From positions 1 to 15,215 of the forward strand of contig JAMPHH010000072.1 in assembly GCA_023663505.1 (NCBI GenBank): a stretch of DNA of 15,215 nt, given 5' to 3'. Below are positions 6,555-14,040 of this stretch, piece after piece. The position numbers were made by a program, and so were the translations under genes. How positions within the stretch are numbered: position 1 is the first letter of the stretch; the number at the start of each line of letters is the position of its first letter. The stretch comes from Muribaculum sp. Its GTDB lineage: Bacteria; Bacillota; Clostridia; Lachnospirales; Lachnospiraceae. The notes under the pieces were generated by a model, which saw only the letters and a list, made by a program, of their open reading frames with translations, had not been told where the DNA came from and did not search any database.

Positions 6555-7766
6555 ATGATAGACAGACCGATGTATGTGGATAAAATTATGGCATATGTGG
6601 ACACACCTTTTGTAAAGGTTCTGACAGGAGTTCGCCGCTGCGGAAAGTCTACAATACTTAAAATGATTATGGATAAGCTGCAAACGGAGCGGGGTATCCC
6701 CGTGGATCGCATTGTAAGCTGCCGTTATGATTCAATGGAGTATGAGGATATGACGGCAAAGCAGATGTACGCCCACCTGAAGGAGCGGCTTTCTCATGAT
6801 GGCAAAACCTATCTGTTTCTTGACGAGGTTCAGGAAGTGGAGGGGTGGGAAAGGGTGGTAAACTCCTTGGCGGCGGATTTTGACGTGGATTTATATGTGA
6901 CAGGCTCTAACTCCCGCATGCTGTCCTCGGAGATTTCCACCTACCTGACCGGAAGATACATTGCTTTCCGCATCTTTACCCTTTCTTTTTCGGAATATCT
7001 GATGTTTAGGGAGACATACGAGACGGTTGGCAATCCTAGAAGCGAGCTTGCAGATTATGTCCGTTTGGGCGGTTTTCCCGCAACTCATTTGCAGAAGTAT
7101 TCACAGGACGAAATTTACACGATTGTCAGGGATATTTACAATTCGACCATTTTCTCCGATATTGTGAGACGGAATCAGATCAGGAAAATAGACCAACTGG
7201 AGCGTGTGGTCAGGTACACCTTTCAAAATGTTGGAAGTACTTTTTCCGCCAAGTCTATTTCTGATTACCTGAAATCGGAGCACAGGACGCTTGATAACGA
7301 GACGGTGTACAGCTACCTTGAAAAGCTGGAAAAAGCGTATCTGCTCCACCGCTGTTCCCGATATGATTTGCAGGGCAAGGAAATACTGAAAACACAGGAG
7401 AAATTTTATCTTGCAGATAACGCCCTGCGGTACAGTGTTCTTGGCTATCAAGCTGACAGTGTTGCCGCAAGCCTTGAGAACATTGTTTATCTGGAGCTTT
7501 GCCGCAGGGGATATACTGTCCATATCGGCAAGACCTGTGACGGAGAAATAGACTTTGTGGCGTCGAGACAAGATGATAAGCTTTATGTTCAGGTCACGCA
7601 GGAGATAGGCTCTGCAAAAACGGAGCAACGGGAATATAACCGCCTGCTTGAAATACGCGACAACTACCCCAAATATGTACTAAGGGCGGACGAATTTGCA
7701 GGCGGAAACTATGAGGGGATTAAGACAATGCATGTAGCGGATTTCCTGCTCAGCTCTGAATATTAG
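6555..7766 (+). CDS. P-loop ATPase, AAA_14 with DUF4143 domain
   Basis: This 403-residue protein belongs to the large AAA_14/DUF4143 family, common in gut anaerobes and archaea; the cellular role is not established. The N-terminal ATPase domain shows Walker A GVRRCGKST (25-33), Walker B YLFLDE (86-91), the sensor TGSNS (116-120) and an arginine in LTGRY (131-135). The C-terminal DUF4143 part ends with a PD-(D/E)XK-like strand pair, GEIDFVAS followed by KLYVQVTQE. Its usual E-x-K is replaced by Q-x-T, so nuclease activity is doubtful. The start at 6555 has GGAGG at 6544-6548, with a strong promoter close upstream. It is intact and probably monocistronic. Its neighbour downstream is another, unrelated-family ATPase with a PD-(D/E)XK end. 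Confidence 0.9.
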   Translation: MIDRPMYVDKIMAYVDTPFVKVLTGVRRCGKSTILKMIMDKLQTERGIPVDRIVSCRYDSMEYEDMTAKQMYAHLKERLSHDGKTYLFLDEVQEVEGWERVVNSLAADFDVDLYVTGSNSRMLSSEISTYLTGRYIAFRIFTLSFSEYLMFRETYETVGNPRSELADYVRLGGFPATHLQKYSQDEIYTIVRDIYNSTIFSDIVRRNQIRKIDQLERVVRYTFQNVGSTFSAKSISDYLKSEHRTLDNETVYSYLEKLEKAYLLHRCSRYDLQGKEILKTQEKFYLADNALRYSVLGYQADSVAASLENIVYLELCRRGYTVHIGKTCDGEIDFVASRQDDKLYVQVTQEIGSAKTEQREYNRLLEIRDNYPKYVLRADEFAGGNYEGIKTMHVADFLLSSEY

Positions 7767-7814
7767 GTCAATATCGTTGACTTGGCTCATTGCCCGTCAG
7801 AAAATAAAGCCTAA

Positions 7815-7843
7815 TTGTAATTCTATCTCGAATCAGCTATACT
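7815..7843 (+). promoter_or_regulatory. Probable promoter of the PF09820 ATPase gene
   Basis: TTGTAA (7815-7820), a 17-bp spacer and TATACT (7838-7843) lie 55 bases before the preferred start. An overlapping TATAAT (7843-7848) is an alternative -10 with a poorer -35. Confidence 0.5.
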
Positions 7844-7898
7844 ATAATAAGATTGTTAAATGCCAAGGGCGGGGAGAATGGCGGATTGGGAGGAGCAT

Positions 7899-9605
7899 AT
7901 GGCAAGGACGGTTGGAATCGGATTACAGAATTTTGAGAAGGTAATTACACGTCAATGTCTCTATATAGATAAGACGTCCTTTATTAAGGAGTGGTGGGAG
8001 AGCGGGGACGATGTCACGCTTATTGCCCGTCCGCGTCGCTTTGGCAAGACGCTGAACATGAGCATGGTGGAGCAGTTCTTCTCTGTGCAGTATGCGAATC
8101 GAGGGGACTTGTTTGAGGGGCTCTCAATCTGGAAAGAGGAGGCGTACAGACAGCGACAGGGGACTTATCCGGTCATCAGCCTGTCCTTTGCCAATGTGAA
8201 GGAAAGGGATTATCCTTCAGTCAAGGAGAAAATCTGCCGGATAATCACTGAGCTGTATATGCAGAATGTCTTTCTGAGGGAATGCGACTGGATGACCGCG
8301 CAGGAACGGGATTTTTTTGACTCTGTCCGTCCGGATATGTCTGAGGTGGTAGCTGCCATGGCTATCTATAAATTATGCGACTATCTTTGCCGTTACTACG
8401 GCAAGAAGGTAATTGTCCTGTTGGACGAGTATGACACGCCTATGCAGGAAGCTTATGTAGCCGGATACTGGAACGAAGTGGTGGGCTTTACCAGAAGCAT
8501 ATTTAATTCCACCTTCAAAACCAATCCTTGGCTCGAACGGGCGATTATGACAGGGATTACCAGAGTGAGCAAGGAGTCTGTTTTTTCGGATTTAAATAAT
8601 CTGAAAGTGGTGACAAGCACCTCGGACGAGTACGCGACCTCATTTGGTTTTACGGAGGAGGAGGTGTTTGCCGCACTGGACGAGTGCGGACTTTCCACGG
8701 AAAGGGAACAGGTGAAGCGTTGGTATGACGGCTTTGTATTTGGAAAATGCAGGGACATCTATAATCCATGGTCTATTTTAAATTACTTGGACACCCATAA
8801 GCTTGCCGCTTACTGGGCGAATACCAGTTCCAACAGTCTGGTGAGCAAGCTGCTGCAACAGGGCTCCCGCGGAATAAAGGAACATTTTGAGACGCTGCTT
8901 CGGGGAGAAACAATATGTGTTCCCGTTGACGAGCAGATTGTATACAACCAGCTTGACCAAAATGAGTCCGCGGTCTGGAGTCTGCTGTTGGCCGGCGGCT
9001 ATTTGAAGGTTTTGCATTATGACCGTTTGGAGCTTCTGGAAGATGACGAGGAGGTGAAATATGAGCTGACCCTCACTAACTATGAGGTAAAGCACATGTT
9101 TAATGGTATGGTGCGGGGGTGGTTTCAGTGTGTCCAAGCAGACTACAATGATTTCGTCAAGGCGTTGCTTTTGGGGGACGTAGATGCCATGAATGAATAT
9201 ATGAACCGCGTGGCATTGAATACATTCAGCTATTTTGATACAGGTATGAACTCACCAAGGGAGGAGCCGGAGCGTTTTTATCATGGCTTTGTCCTTGGAC
9301 TGTTGGTGGAGCTGCAGGGGCGTTACCTGATCACCTCAAACCGTGAAAGCGGCTTCGGACGGTACGATGTGGTACTTGAGCCGAAGAAACCGCATGAGGA
9401 TAACGCTATCATCATGGAATTTAAAGTGTGGAACAGCAAAAAAGAAAAGAGCTTGGAGGAGACGGTGCAGGCGGCTCTGCACCAGATTCAGGACAAACGG
9501 TATGGAACCGAGCTGACCGGCAGAGGGATTCTGTCGGAGCGTATCCGCTGCTATGGCTTTGCCTTTCATGGGAAAGATGTGTTGATTGGAGAGCACGGGC
9601 AGTAA
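7899..9605 (+). CDS. AAA-ATPase-like (PF09820) protein with PD-(D/E)XK nuclease superfamily domain (PF08011)
   Basis: This 568-residue protein has an N-terminal AAA-ATPase-like domain and a C-terminal PDDEXK_9 domain. The family is abundant in Lachnospiraceae and Bacteroidetes, and its function is unknown. The family start VGIGLQNFEKV is followed by YIDKT, Walker A-like ARPRRFGKTLN (43-53, Lys50) and Walker B VIVLLDEYD (about 170-178). Near the C-terminus GRYDVVLEP (about 485) and IIMEFKV (about 503) supply the nuclease-fold D and E-x-K, followed by a helix with QxxxxxY (QIQDKRY). These catalytic residues look intact. I prefer the start at 7899, since GGGAGGAG (7888-7895) gives correct spacing and family members begin MxxxVGIG. 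An ATG at 7860 would add 13 untypical residues. A GNAT relic follows 32 bases later. Confidence 0.88.
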   Translation: MARTVGIGLQNFEKVITRQCLYIDKTSFIKEWWESGDDVTLIARPRRFGKTLNMSMVEQFFSVQYANRGDLFEGLSIWKEEAYRQRQGTYPVISLSFANVKERDYPSVKEKICRIITELYMQNVFLRECDWMTAQERDFFDSVRPDMSEVVAAMAIYKLCDYLCRYYGKKVIVLLDEYDTPMQEAYVAGYWNEVVGFTRSIFNSTFKTNPWLERAIMTGITRVSKESVFSDLNNLKVVTSTSDEYATSFGFTEEEVFAALDECGLSTEREQVKRWYDGFVFGKCRDIYNPWSILNYLDTHKLAAYWANTSSNSLVSKLLQQGSRGIKEHFETLLRGETICVPVDEQIVYNQLDQNESAVWSLLLAGGYLKVLHYDRLELLEDDEEVKYELTLTNYEVKHMFNGMVRGWFQCVQADYNDFVKALLLGDVDAMNEYMNRVALNTFSYFDTGMNSPREEPERFYHGFVLGLLVELQGRYLITSNRESGFGRYDVVLEPKKPHEDNAIIMEFKVWNSKKEKSLEETVQAALHQIQDKRYGTELTGRGILSERIRCYGFAFHGKDVLIGEHGQ

Positions 9606-9637
9606 CGCAGATAAAAACCTCAATACGGAGGGCAACT

Positions 9638-9799
9638 ATGGAAATAATCACTTACCAAGAGCAATATAAACAGCAGATTATAGATTTGATTTTGCATATT
9701 CAAAACGACGAGGCGAGGATTAATCTGTCGTTGGAGGAGCAGCCCTTTACCTACGAATATCCCGACAGAGATTCCTATTTGTATTTGTTGAGGTTGTAG
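9638..9799 (+). pseudogene. GNAT acetyltransferase relic with the middle deleted
   Basis: The 53-codon frame has a good ribosome binding site (GGAGGG 9627-9632, 5-base spacing). It begins like a GNAT N-acetyltransferase (MEIITYQEQY, QIIDLILHIQNDEA, NLSLEEQP, residues 1-38). It ends with TYEYPDRDSYLYLLRL, which resembles the extreme C-terminus of such enzymes rather than what should follow residue 38. The acetyl-CoA binding core is absent. The simplest reading is an in-frame internal deletion of about 100 codons. The likeness to a C-terminus is from memory of the family, so the pseudogene call is stronger than the exact deletion model. Confidence 0.6.
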
Positions 9800-9890
9800 G
9801 AGAAAGTGACAGCTCAGTCCTGCGCGCCGCGAAGCTCAAACTGTGTTTCTATGTGGGTTTGCGAGGGAAATAGAGATATTTTGTATGCTA

Positions 9891-9919
9891 TTGACAAAGG
9901 CATAGGTGAAGTAGTAGAC
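9891..9919 (+). promoter_or_regulatory. Promoter of the alpha/beta hydrolase leader
   Basis: A perfect -35 TTGACA (9891-9896), a 17-bp spacer and TAGACT (9914-9919) open a 200-nt leader. The same layout is found at 14003-14031. Confidence 0.75.
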
Positions 9920-9929
9920 TATAGAATAA

Positions 9930-9991
9930 GTTAGCGACTGCTAACAAATGGCGGTCGCTTTTATTGGCGAGTTGGGTTAGATAAAACTAAC
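9930..9991 (+). promoter_or_regulatory. Twin GTTAG-N6-CTAAC dyads (leader copy A)
   Basis: Dyad 1 at 9930-9945 (GTTAGC-GACT-GCTAAC) and dyad 2 at 9976-9991 (GTTAG-ATAAAA-CTAAC) are each 16 bp. Their starts are 46 bp apart, and both lie downstream of the promoter, where a bound repressor would block transcription. Copy B at 14041-14102 has the same geometry. The regulator is not identifiable here. Confidence 0.7.
9933..9965 (+). terminator. Terminator-like attenuator hairpin in leader copy A
   Basis: AGCGACTGC (9933-9941) pairs with GCGGTCGCT (9951-9959), with one G-U wobble and a 9-nt loop, and is followed by a U-rich TTTTATT. It lies between the promoter and the gene. Its 5' arm is shared with dyad 1, so the two RNA hairpins cannot form together. 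The U-tract is modest, so termination may be partial. Confidence 0.55.
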
Positions 9992-10119
9992 ACTTGTTGC
10001 ATAAATTGTGGAGTCAACGTTGTTACGAGAACCTTCAAGCGCTGGATTTGTTGTGCTTACACACTGCAAGGTCACAAACGACATGTCATGAGCTTTTATG
10101 TGCAGAAACGGAGCAAGCT

Positions 10120-10893
10120 ATGAAATTTTATGAATTTGGAGACAGGAGCAATCCGGTCATTCTTTTATTGCCGGGAACATGCTGTCATTGGAAGGCAAAC
10201 TTTGAAGCGGTAATCCCGCTTTTGGAGGAGCTTCATGTAGTCTGTGTGTCCTATGACGGCTTCGACGAGACGGAGGATACCGTTTTTCCCGATATGCTGA
10301 CGGAAACGGAAAAGATAGAAGGCTATGTCAGGGAGAACTATGGCGGCAGGATACATGCCGCCTATGGCTGTTCCATGGGCGGAAGCTTTGTGGGATTACT
10401 GGTGCAGCGGGGGAATATCCATATCAGCCATGCGATTCTCGGCAGCTCTGATATGGATCAGGGCAGCGGGTTATCCGCGAAATTCCAAAGCTGGCTGATT
10501 GCCCGAATCCTGTCGGGGATGTTTCAAAAAGGCACTCTGCCGAAATTCATGCAGCGCAGGCTGGAGAAGAAGCCTGCCGAGGAGCGGCTGTATTATAGCA
10601 AAATGTTGGCTTTGTTCGGCGTGGGAAGCACCCGAATGTCCTTTGTAAAGCGGGAAAGCATCAGGAATCAGTTTTATTCGGATTTGGTCACGCCGATTGA
10701 GAGTGGGATTGACGTTGCCGATACCACGATCCATATTTTCTATGCTGTTAAAATGGGGGAGGAGTATCTGAAACGGTATTATCTTCATTTTAAAAATCCT
10801 GATATCCGCCGCCATGAAATGCAGCATGAGGAGCTGTTAGTCTGTTATCCCGAGCGGTGGGCGGAGGAGATTAAGAGCTGCTGTAAACCGTGA
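10120..10893 (+). CDS. Alpha/beta hydrolase
   Basis: This 257-residue cytoplasmic alpha/beta-hydrolase-fold enzyme has an unknown substrate. The oxyanion strand VILLLPGTCCHW (13-24) is followed by the nucleophile elbow YGCSMGGS with Ser85. The probable catalytic histidine lies in MQHEEL near the C-terminus. The acid residue is not obvious, since the expected strand end reads FYAVKMGE. The frame is open back to a TTG at 9994, but that start would overlap dyad 2 and give an untypical N-terminus. The ATG at 10120 has CGGAG (10109-10113) upstream, and the family fold starts at once with KFYEFG. It is controlled by the leader at 9891-9991, which it shares in design with the reductase gene at 14159. 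An esterase or peptidase-like function is possible, not shown. Confidence 0.85.
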   Translation: MKFYEFGDRSNPVILLLPGTCCHWKANFEAVIPLLEELHVVCVSYDGFDETEDTVFPDMLTETEKIEGYVRENYGGRIHAAYGCSMGGSFVGLLVQRGNIHISHAILGSSDMDQGSGLSAKFQSWLIARILSGMFQKGTLPKFMQRRLEKKPAEERLYYSKMLALFGVGSTRMSFVKRESIRNQFYSDLVTPIESGIDVADTTIHIFYAVKMGEEYLKRYYLHFKNPDIRRHEMQHEELLVCYPERWAEEIKSCCKP

Positions 10894-11122
10894 CTCCCCC
10901 TAATATTTGTGGAGGAGGCGTTGACGTCGATGTTGGGCTTCCTGCGGGGAGTAAACTGTCGGAGGCAATGACTTGGTAGTCAATATTGACATCGATACAG
11001 GGCTTCCTGCAGGGGAGCGTGGCTGCGACAGTAGGAATTGATAGAGATAGTGAGTGGCATACGATGGTAACTGACATTAGATAATGACTGGCTATAAACT
11101 TATTATACGAGGGGGAATGAGA
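10894..11122. repeat. Intergenic gap with an imperfect direct repeat
   Basis: A 31-bp unit at 10921-10951 recurs at 10986-11016. Both start TTGAC and share TCGAT and GGGCTTCCTGC, with a few substitutions and one inserted G in the second. The period is 65 bp. There is no coding capacity and no clear terminator for the upstream gene. The function is unknown. Confidence 0.5.
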
Positions 11123-11812
11123 ATGAACAAGAGAAAGACGATTTTAGCTTTGCTCTGCGGTATGCTTGGCTGTGTTCTCATGGGCAGCGGCGACTGGCTG
11201 ATGATGTACGGCAGCACCGTTTACCATGGAAACCTCTACTGGCTCACGGAGGGCGTGGCGCAGATTCCTGCATGGCGCAACTCCCTGTCCATGCTTGTGG
11301 CTTTCCCCGCCGTTTTGCTGTACGGGATTGCGCTGTTTACCACCACAGGCTTTGTGAAGCAGGAGAAGCATAGGCGGATCTATCATTATCTCACGGCATT
11401 CGGACTGACTCCGTGGCTGTGCCTGCATTTGTTTTATGTCATGATTTTATTTGTGTTCGCATGGCTTGACGGCAACGGCTATGAAGCGGCTGCGCTGCCT
11501 GCCGCGGAAGCGCTCTGCTCGCAGCTTATGTGGATTGTAGTATTGAGCGAGGCGCTTATGCTTCCGCCCTTTTTGTACTGGTTTTATCTGCAGCTCTCCG
11601 GTAGGACGATATTCCCGAAGGCGATGGCGTTCACGAATGTGTTGATCATTTACGGAATCCTGCAGCTTGTGAAGTCCGCCATGCCTGATACGCCGTTTCG
11701 GATAGGGTTTACCAACGGACTGATGAGCGAGAGCATGATTGTCTGGTTTGGGATTATGCTTGTATGGGCTGCGAGAAGCATGCAGGCGGACGGGACGAGG
11801 AATCCGCAGTAG
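11123..11812 (+). CDS. Multi-pass membrane protein (DUF6796-like)
   Basis: This 229-residue integral membrane protein has about six hydrophobic segments. They fall roughly at residues 6-27 (ending in GSGDWLMMYG), 50-72, 85-120 (two closely spaced), 130-158 and 170-225. The GDWL motif after the first helix and the overall layout resemble the DUF6796 family, of unknown function. I recognise this from pattern only. The start at 11123 is preferred, as GAGGGGG (11109-11115) sits 7 bases upstream; ATGs at 11084 and 11117 lack proper spacing. A small membrane protein gene follows after 81 bases, so the two may be cotranscribed. No catalytic motif is visible. Confidence 0.75.
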   Translation: MNKRKTILALLCGMLGCVLMGSGDWLMMYGSTVYHGNLYWLTEGVAQIPAWRNSLSMLVAFPAVLLYGIALFTTTGFVKQEKHRRIYHYLTAFGLTPWLCLHLFYVMILFVFAWLDGNGYEAAALPAAEALCSQLMWIVVLSEALMLPPFLYWFYLQLSGRTIFPKAMAFTNVLIIYGILQLVKSAMPDTPFRIGFTNGLMSESMIVWFGIMLVWAARSMQADGTRNPQ

Positions 11813-11893
11813 AGGGCATAACGGGTATGTGGCTGTGCGCTGCCTGCCGCATGTCTGTTATACATAAAAAGCAGCGCAGAAAAGAGGACAGCT

Positions 11894-12115
11894 ATGAAAA
11901 AAATGTACATTGCAGGGGTGGTAGTGGGCTTGATTATTGTTTTGTTTTCCGTGCCCTTGGGTGAGCAATACGGTGCTATTTTTCTACGCCTGTGCGAGGG
12001 GATGGAAACGGAACGCTTTCTTTTGCTTAGCGAACAGGCGATTAGCAGCTTTCAGATAATCGGGGGAATCGTTTCCCTGCTTGCGGGAATCGGCTGTCTT
12101 TTCAAGAATGAGTAG
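11894..12115 (+). CDS. Small two-helix membrane protein
   Basis: This 73-residue protein has two hydrophobic segments (MYIAGVVVGLIIVLFSVPLG near the start and SFQIIGGIVSLLAGIGCLF at the end) joined by a charged loop with LCEGMETERFLLLSEQ. The ribosome binding site is AGAGGA (11883-11888). It follows the DUF6796-like gene and ends at a terminator hairpin. I do not recognise the family. It could be a partner of the upstream membrane protein. Confidence 0.65.
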   Translation: MKKMYIAGVVVGLIIVLFSVPLGEQYGAIFLRLCEGMETERFLLLSEQAISSFQIIGGIVSLLAGIGCLFKNE

Positions 12116-12120
12116 TCAAC

Positions 12121-12147
12121 AACCCCTCGGGGTTAAAATTTTTATTT
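12121..12147 (+). terminator. Intrinsic terminator after the small membrane protein gene
   Basis: AACCC-CTCG-GGGTT (12121-12134) is a short GC-rich stem with a tetraloop, followed by AAAATTTTTATTT. It separates the membrane-protein pair from the cyclase gene. Confidence 0.75.
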
Positions 12148-12174
12148 GACTGATACTGTTTCCATTGTTATGAT
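12146..12174 (+). promoter_or_regulatory. Sigma-A promoter of the diguanylate cyclase gene
   Basis: TTGACT (12146-12151), a 17-bp spacer and TATGAT (12169-12174) give a near-consensus promoter overlapping the T-run of the preceding terminator, about 95 bases before the start codon. Confidence 0.75.
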
Positions 12175-12246
12175 ATTATTAGGTGTAATTTTGTGTCAGA
12201 CAATGCATCAGGGTTGAAATTACATGACAGAGCAGGGGCTCGGTCG

Positions 12247-12270
12247 ATGAATGATGAAACGGAGAAATGA
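12247..12270 (+). other. Seven-codon leader ORF overlapping the cyclase start
   Basis: ATG at 12247 opens MNDETEK and its TGA (12268-12270) overlaps the ATG cluster of the cyclase gene. AGGGG (12234-12238) lies 8 bases upstream. It could couple translation or be chance. Confidence 0.25.
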
Positions 12271-12272
12271 TG

Positions 12273-13985
12273 ATGAACAGGTCAGGGACAAAAAACAGGA
12301 TTTATCATATTGCTTATGCCATAATGCTCATATTCCTTTTTACCATGATTGTGGGGGTGGCGGCGGCAAACAGGGGAAGGTCTCCAGCGGAGCAGCTTTC
12401 CGAGGGCAATATCGACTTTGATGCGGGGTGGTATCTGGAGGACGGAAGCGCGGCAGATGTCGGTCATTTGAATAAGCTTCCCTCCGTGGTGCCCTATCAG
12501 GAGCAGAGTGTCTATCACAGGCTGCCTGACGATCTGGGAGAGGGGCTTTCTTTGTGCTTTCGCACCAAGAATATCGACTATCAGGTCTATGTGGACGGGG
12601 AGCTGCGCTACATGCCCTTGCGTCGAGAGAGCAGCATTTACAATAAATCCTTCGGCAATCGGTGGAATTATGTTCCACTTTACAGCCAAGACGCGGGAAA
12701 AGCCGTGGAGGTGCGTTTTCATACCGTGTACGCGGACGGACGGGCGTGCATGGATCACCTCCGTATGGGATCCGCGGGCGGAGAGATTGTCACTACATTC
12801 ACTGAGAAGTCGATGTCCTTTTCGGTCTGCCTGTTCATATTGTTTGTCGGGGTGCTGCTGATTGTGGCGGATATTCCGGCGAATCTGCAGATGCGTAAAA
12901 GTCACGAGCTGCTTTATCTCGGGCTCTTTGCCATAAACATTGCGCTCTGGTGCTTGGCGGAGACGGGGGTGCTGCAATTTTATACCGACGACAGCAGGAT
13001 TGTCCAGCTATTGTCCTGTTCCTCTCTGATCATGATTCCGATTCCGTTGGTACTTTACTTAGATGCCGCCTTTGGCTTTCAGTGGGCGAAGACGGTTCCC
13101 GTGCTCAGCGGACTGTCCGTGGCGGAGTTTGTCATTTGCACGGTTCTGCATTTCACGGGGGTGAGGGACTATCATCAGACATTGACTTTCTCGATGGTGA
13201 TGTTGGCAATCTCAGTATTTTTACTGATATATTGCAGCTTGAAAAATGCGTTTCGCGAGAGGAAAAGCGGGACGAGGAATATTTATAGTGTATTGCGTAT
13301 CGTCGGCTTCGTGGGACTTGGGGTTGCCGGAGTGATAGATATTTTGAGGTATTATCGAGGTCGCAGTAATGACAACGCTATGTTTGTGCGCGTCGGTCTG
13401 CTGATTTTCATACTGTGCTATGGAATCTCGAGCTTGGAGAAGATCATCAATGCGGTAAAGCTTGGGGTGCAGTCGGAATTTGTCAGTCAGCTTGCCTATC
13501 GGGACGGTCTGACAGGCGTGGGCAACCGGACGGCTTTTCAGGAGCGTTTAGCGGAGTTGGAGAAGGAAAAGAAGGAGCTTTCCGGAATCGCGATCATCAT
13601 GTTTGATGTCAATGATCTCAAGCTTGTAAATGACAATCAGGGGCATCAGAAGGGCGACCAGTTGTTGGTGAGCAGCGCGGAGATCATCAAGACGGCGGCA
13701 GAATCCGTGAACGGCGTATGTTACAGAATCGGCGGGGACGAGTTCGCATGTATCGTAAGCGGGGAAGATGCGGGCGGCTGCTGCGAAAGGGCGATTGGCT
13801 GCTTTCAAAAGGCGATGAAGGAGTATAACTCTGTGGAGGGACAGCCGTTTCGCATCAGTATCGCCAGTGGCTACGCGGTCTATGACAAGCGTCATGAGAA
13901 CGAAATGTTGATGGACATATATCAGCAGGCAGACGCCCGCATGTATGAGAATAAGAAGCAGATCAAGGCAATGAGGGCGAAATAG
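12273..13985 (+). CDS. Membrane diguanylate cyclase with extracellular sensor region (GGDEF)
   Basis: This 570-residue protein should make cyclic di-GMP from GTP on the cytoplasmic side in response to an external signal. A first membrane helix (about 11-31) is followed by an extracellular beta-rich domain (about 32-180) resembling 7TMR-DISM extracellular modules. About seven membrane helices follow (about 182-385). The GGDEF domain (about 405-565) starts YRDGLTGVGNR and has an intact RIGGDEF with GGDEF at 487-491. The inhibitory I-site RxxD is absent: the positions 9 and 6 before GGDEF are Ser and Gly. Product feedback is therefore unlikely. Three in-frame ATGs occur at 12267, 12270 and 12273; GGAG at 12261-12264 best suits 12273. 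It has its own promoter and terminator upstream, and no EAL gene is near. Confidence 0.9.
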   Translation: MNRSGTKNRIYHIAYAIMLIFLFTMIVGVAAANRGRSPAEQLSEGNIDFDAGWYLEDGSAADVGHLNKLPSVVPYQEQSVYHRLPDDLGEGLSLCFRTKNIDYQVYVDGELRYMPLRRESSIYNKSFGNRWNYVPLYSQDAGKAVEVRFHTVYADGRACMDHLRMGSAGGEIVTTFTEKSMSFSVCLFILFVGVLLIVADIPANLQMRKSHELLYLGLFAINIALWCLAETGVLQFYTDDSRIVQLLSCSSLIMIPIPLVLYLDAAFGFQWAKTVPVLSGLSVAEFVICTVLHFTGVRDYHQTLTFSMVMLAISVFLLIYCSLKNAFRERKSGTRNIYSVLRIVGFVGLGVAGVIDILRYYRGRSNDNAMFVRVGLLIFILCYGISSLEKIINAVKLGVQSEFVSQLAYRDGLTGVGNRTAFQERLAELEKEKKELSGIAIIMFDVNDLKLVNDNQGHQKGDQLLVSSAEIIKTAAESVNGVCYRIGGDEFACIVSGEDAGGCCERAIGCFQKAMKEYNSVEGQPFRISIASGYAVYDKRHENEMLMDIYQQADARMYENKKQIKAMRAK

Positions 13986-14002
13986 CTATCTGTGACAGCC
14001 TA

Positions 14003-14031
14003 TTGACAAAATCAGCACGTGAGGGTATACT
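14003..14031 (+). promoter_or_regulatory. Promoter of the reductase leader
   Basis: TTGACA (14003-14008), a 17-bp spacer and TATACT (14026-14031) form a near-perfect sigma-A promoter, 18 bases after the cyclase stop. It matches the promoter at 9891-9919 in position relative to the dyads. Confidence 0.85.
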
Positions 14032-14040
14032 TGATATCGA

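Noticed and set aside
7769..7783. GTCAA-TATCG-TTGAC after the DUF4143 ATPase gene
   Set aside because: A five-bp stem without a T-run is too weak to call a terminator.
9994..10119. TTG start at 9994 for the alpha/beta hydrolase
   Set aside because: No ribosome binding site; it would begin within three bases of dyad 2 and give 42 extra residues unlike the family.
11836..11878. TGCGCTGC / GCAGCGCA inverted repeat between the two membrane protein genes
   Set aside because: The arms are 27 nt apart and no T-run follows, so it is not a credible terminator; it is left as possible chance.
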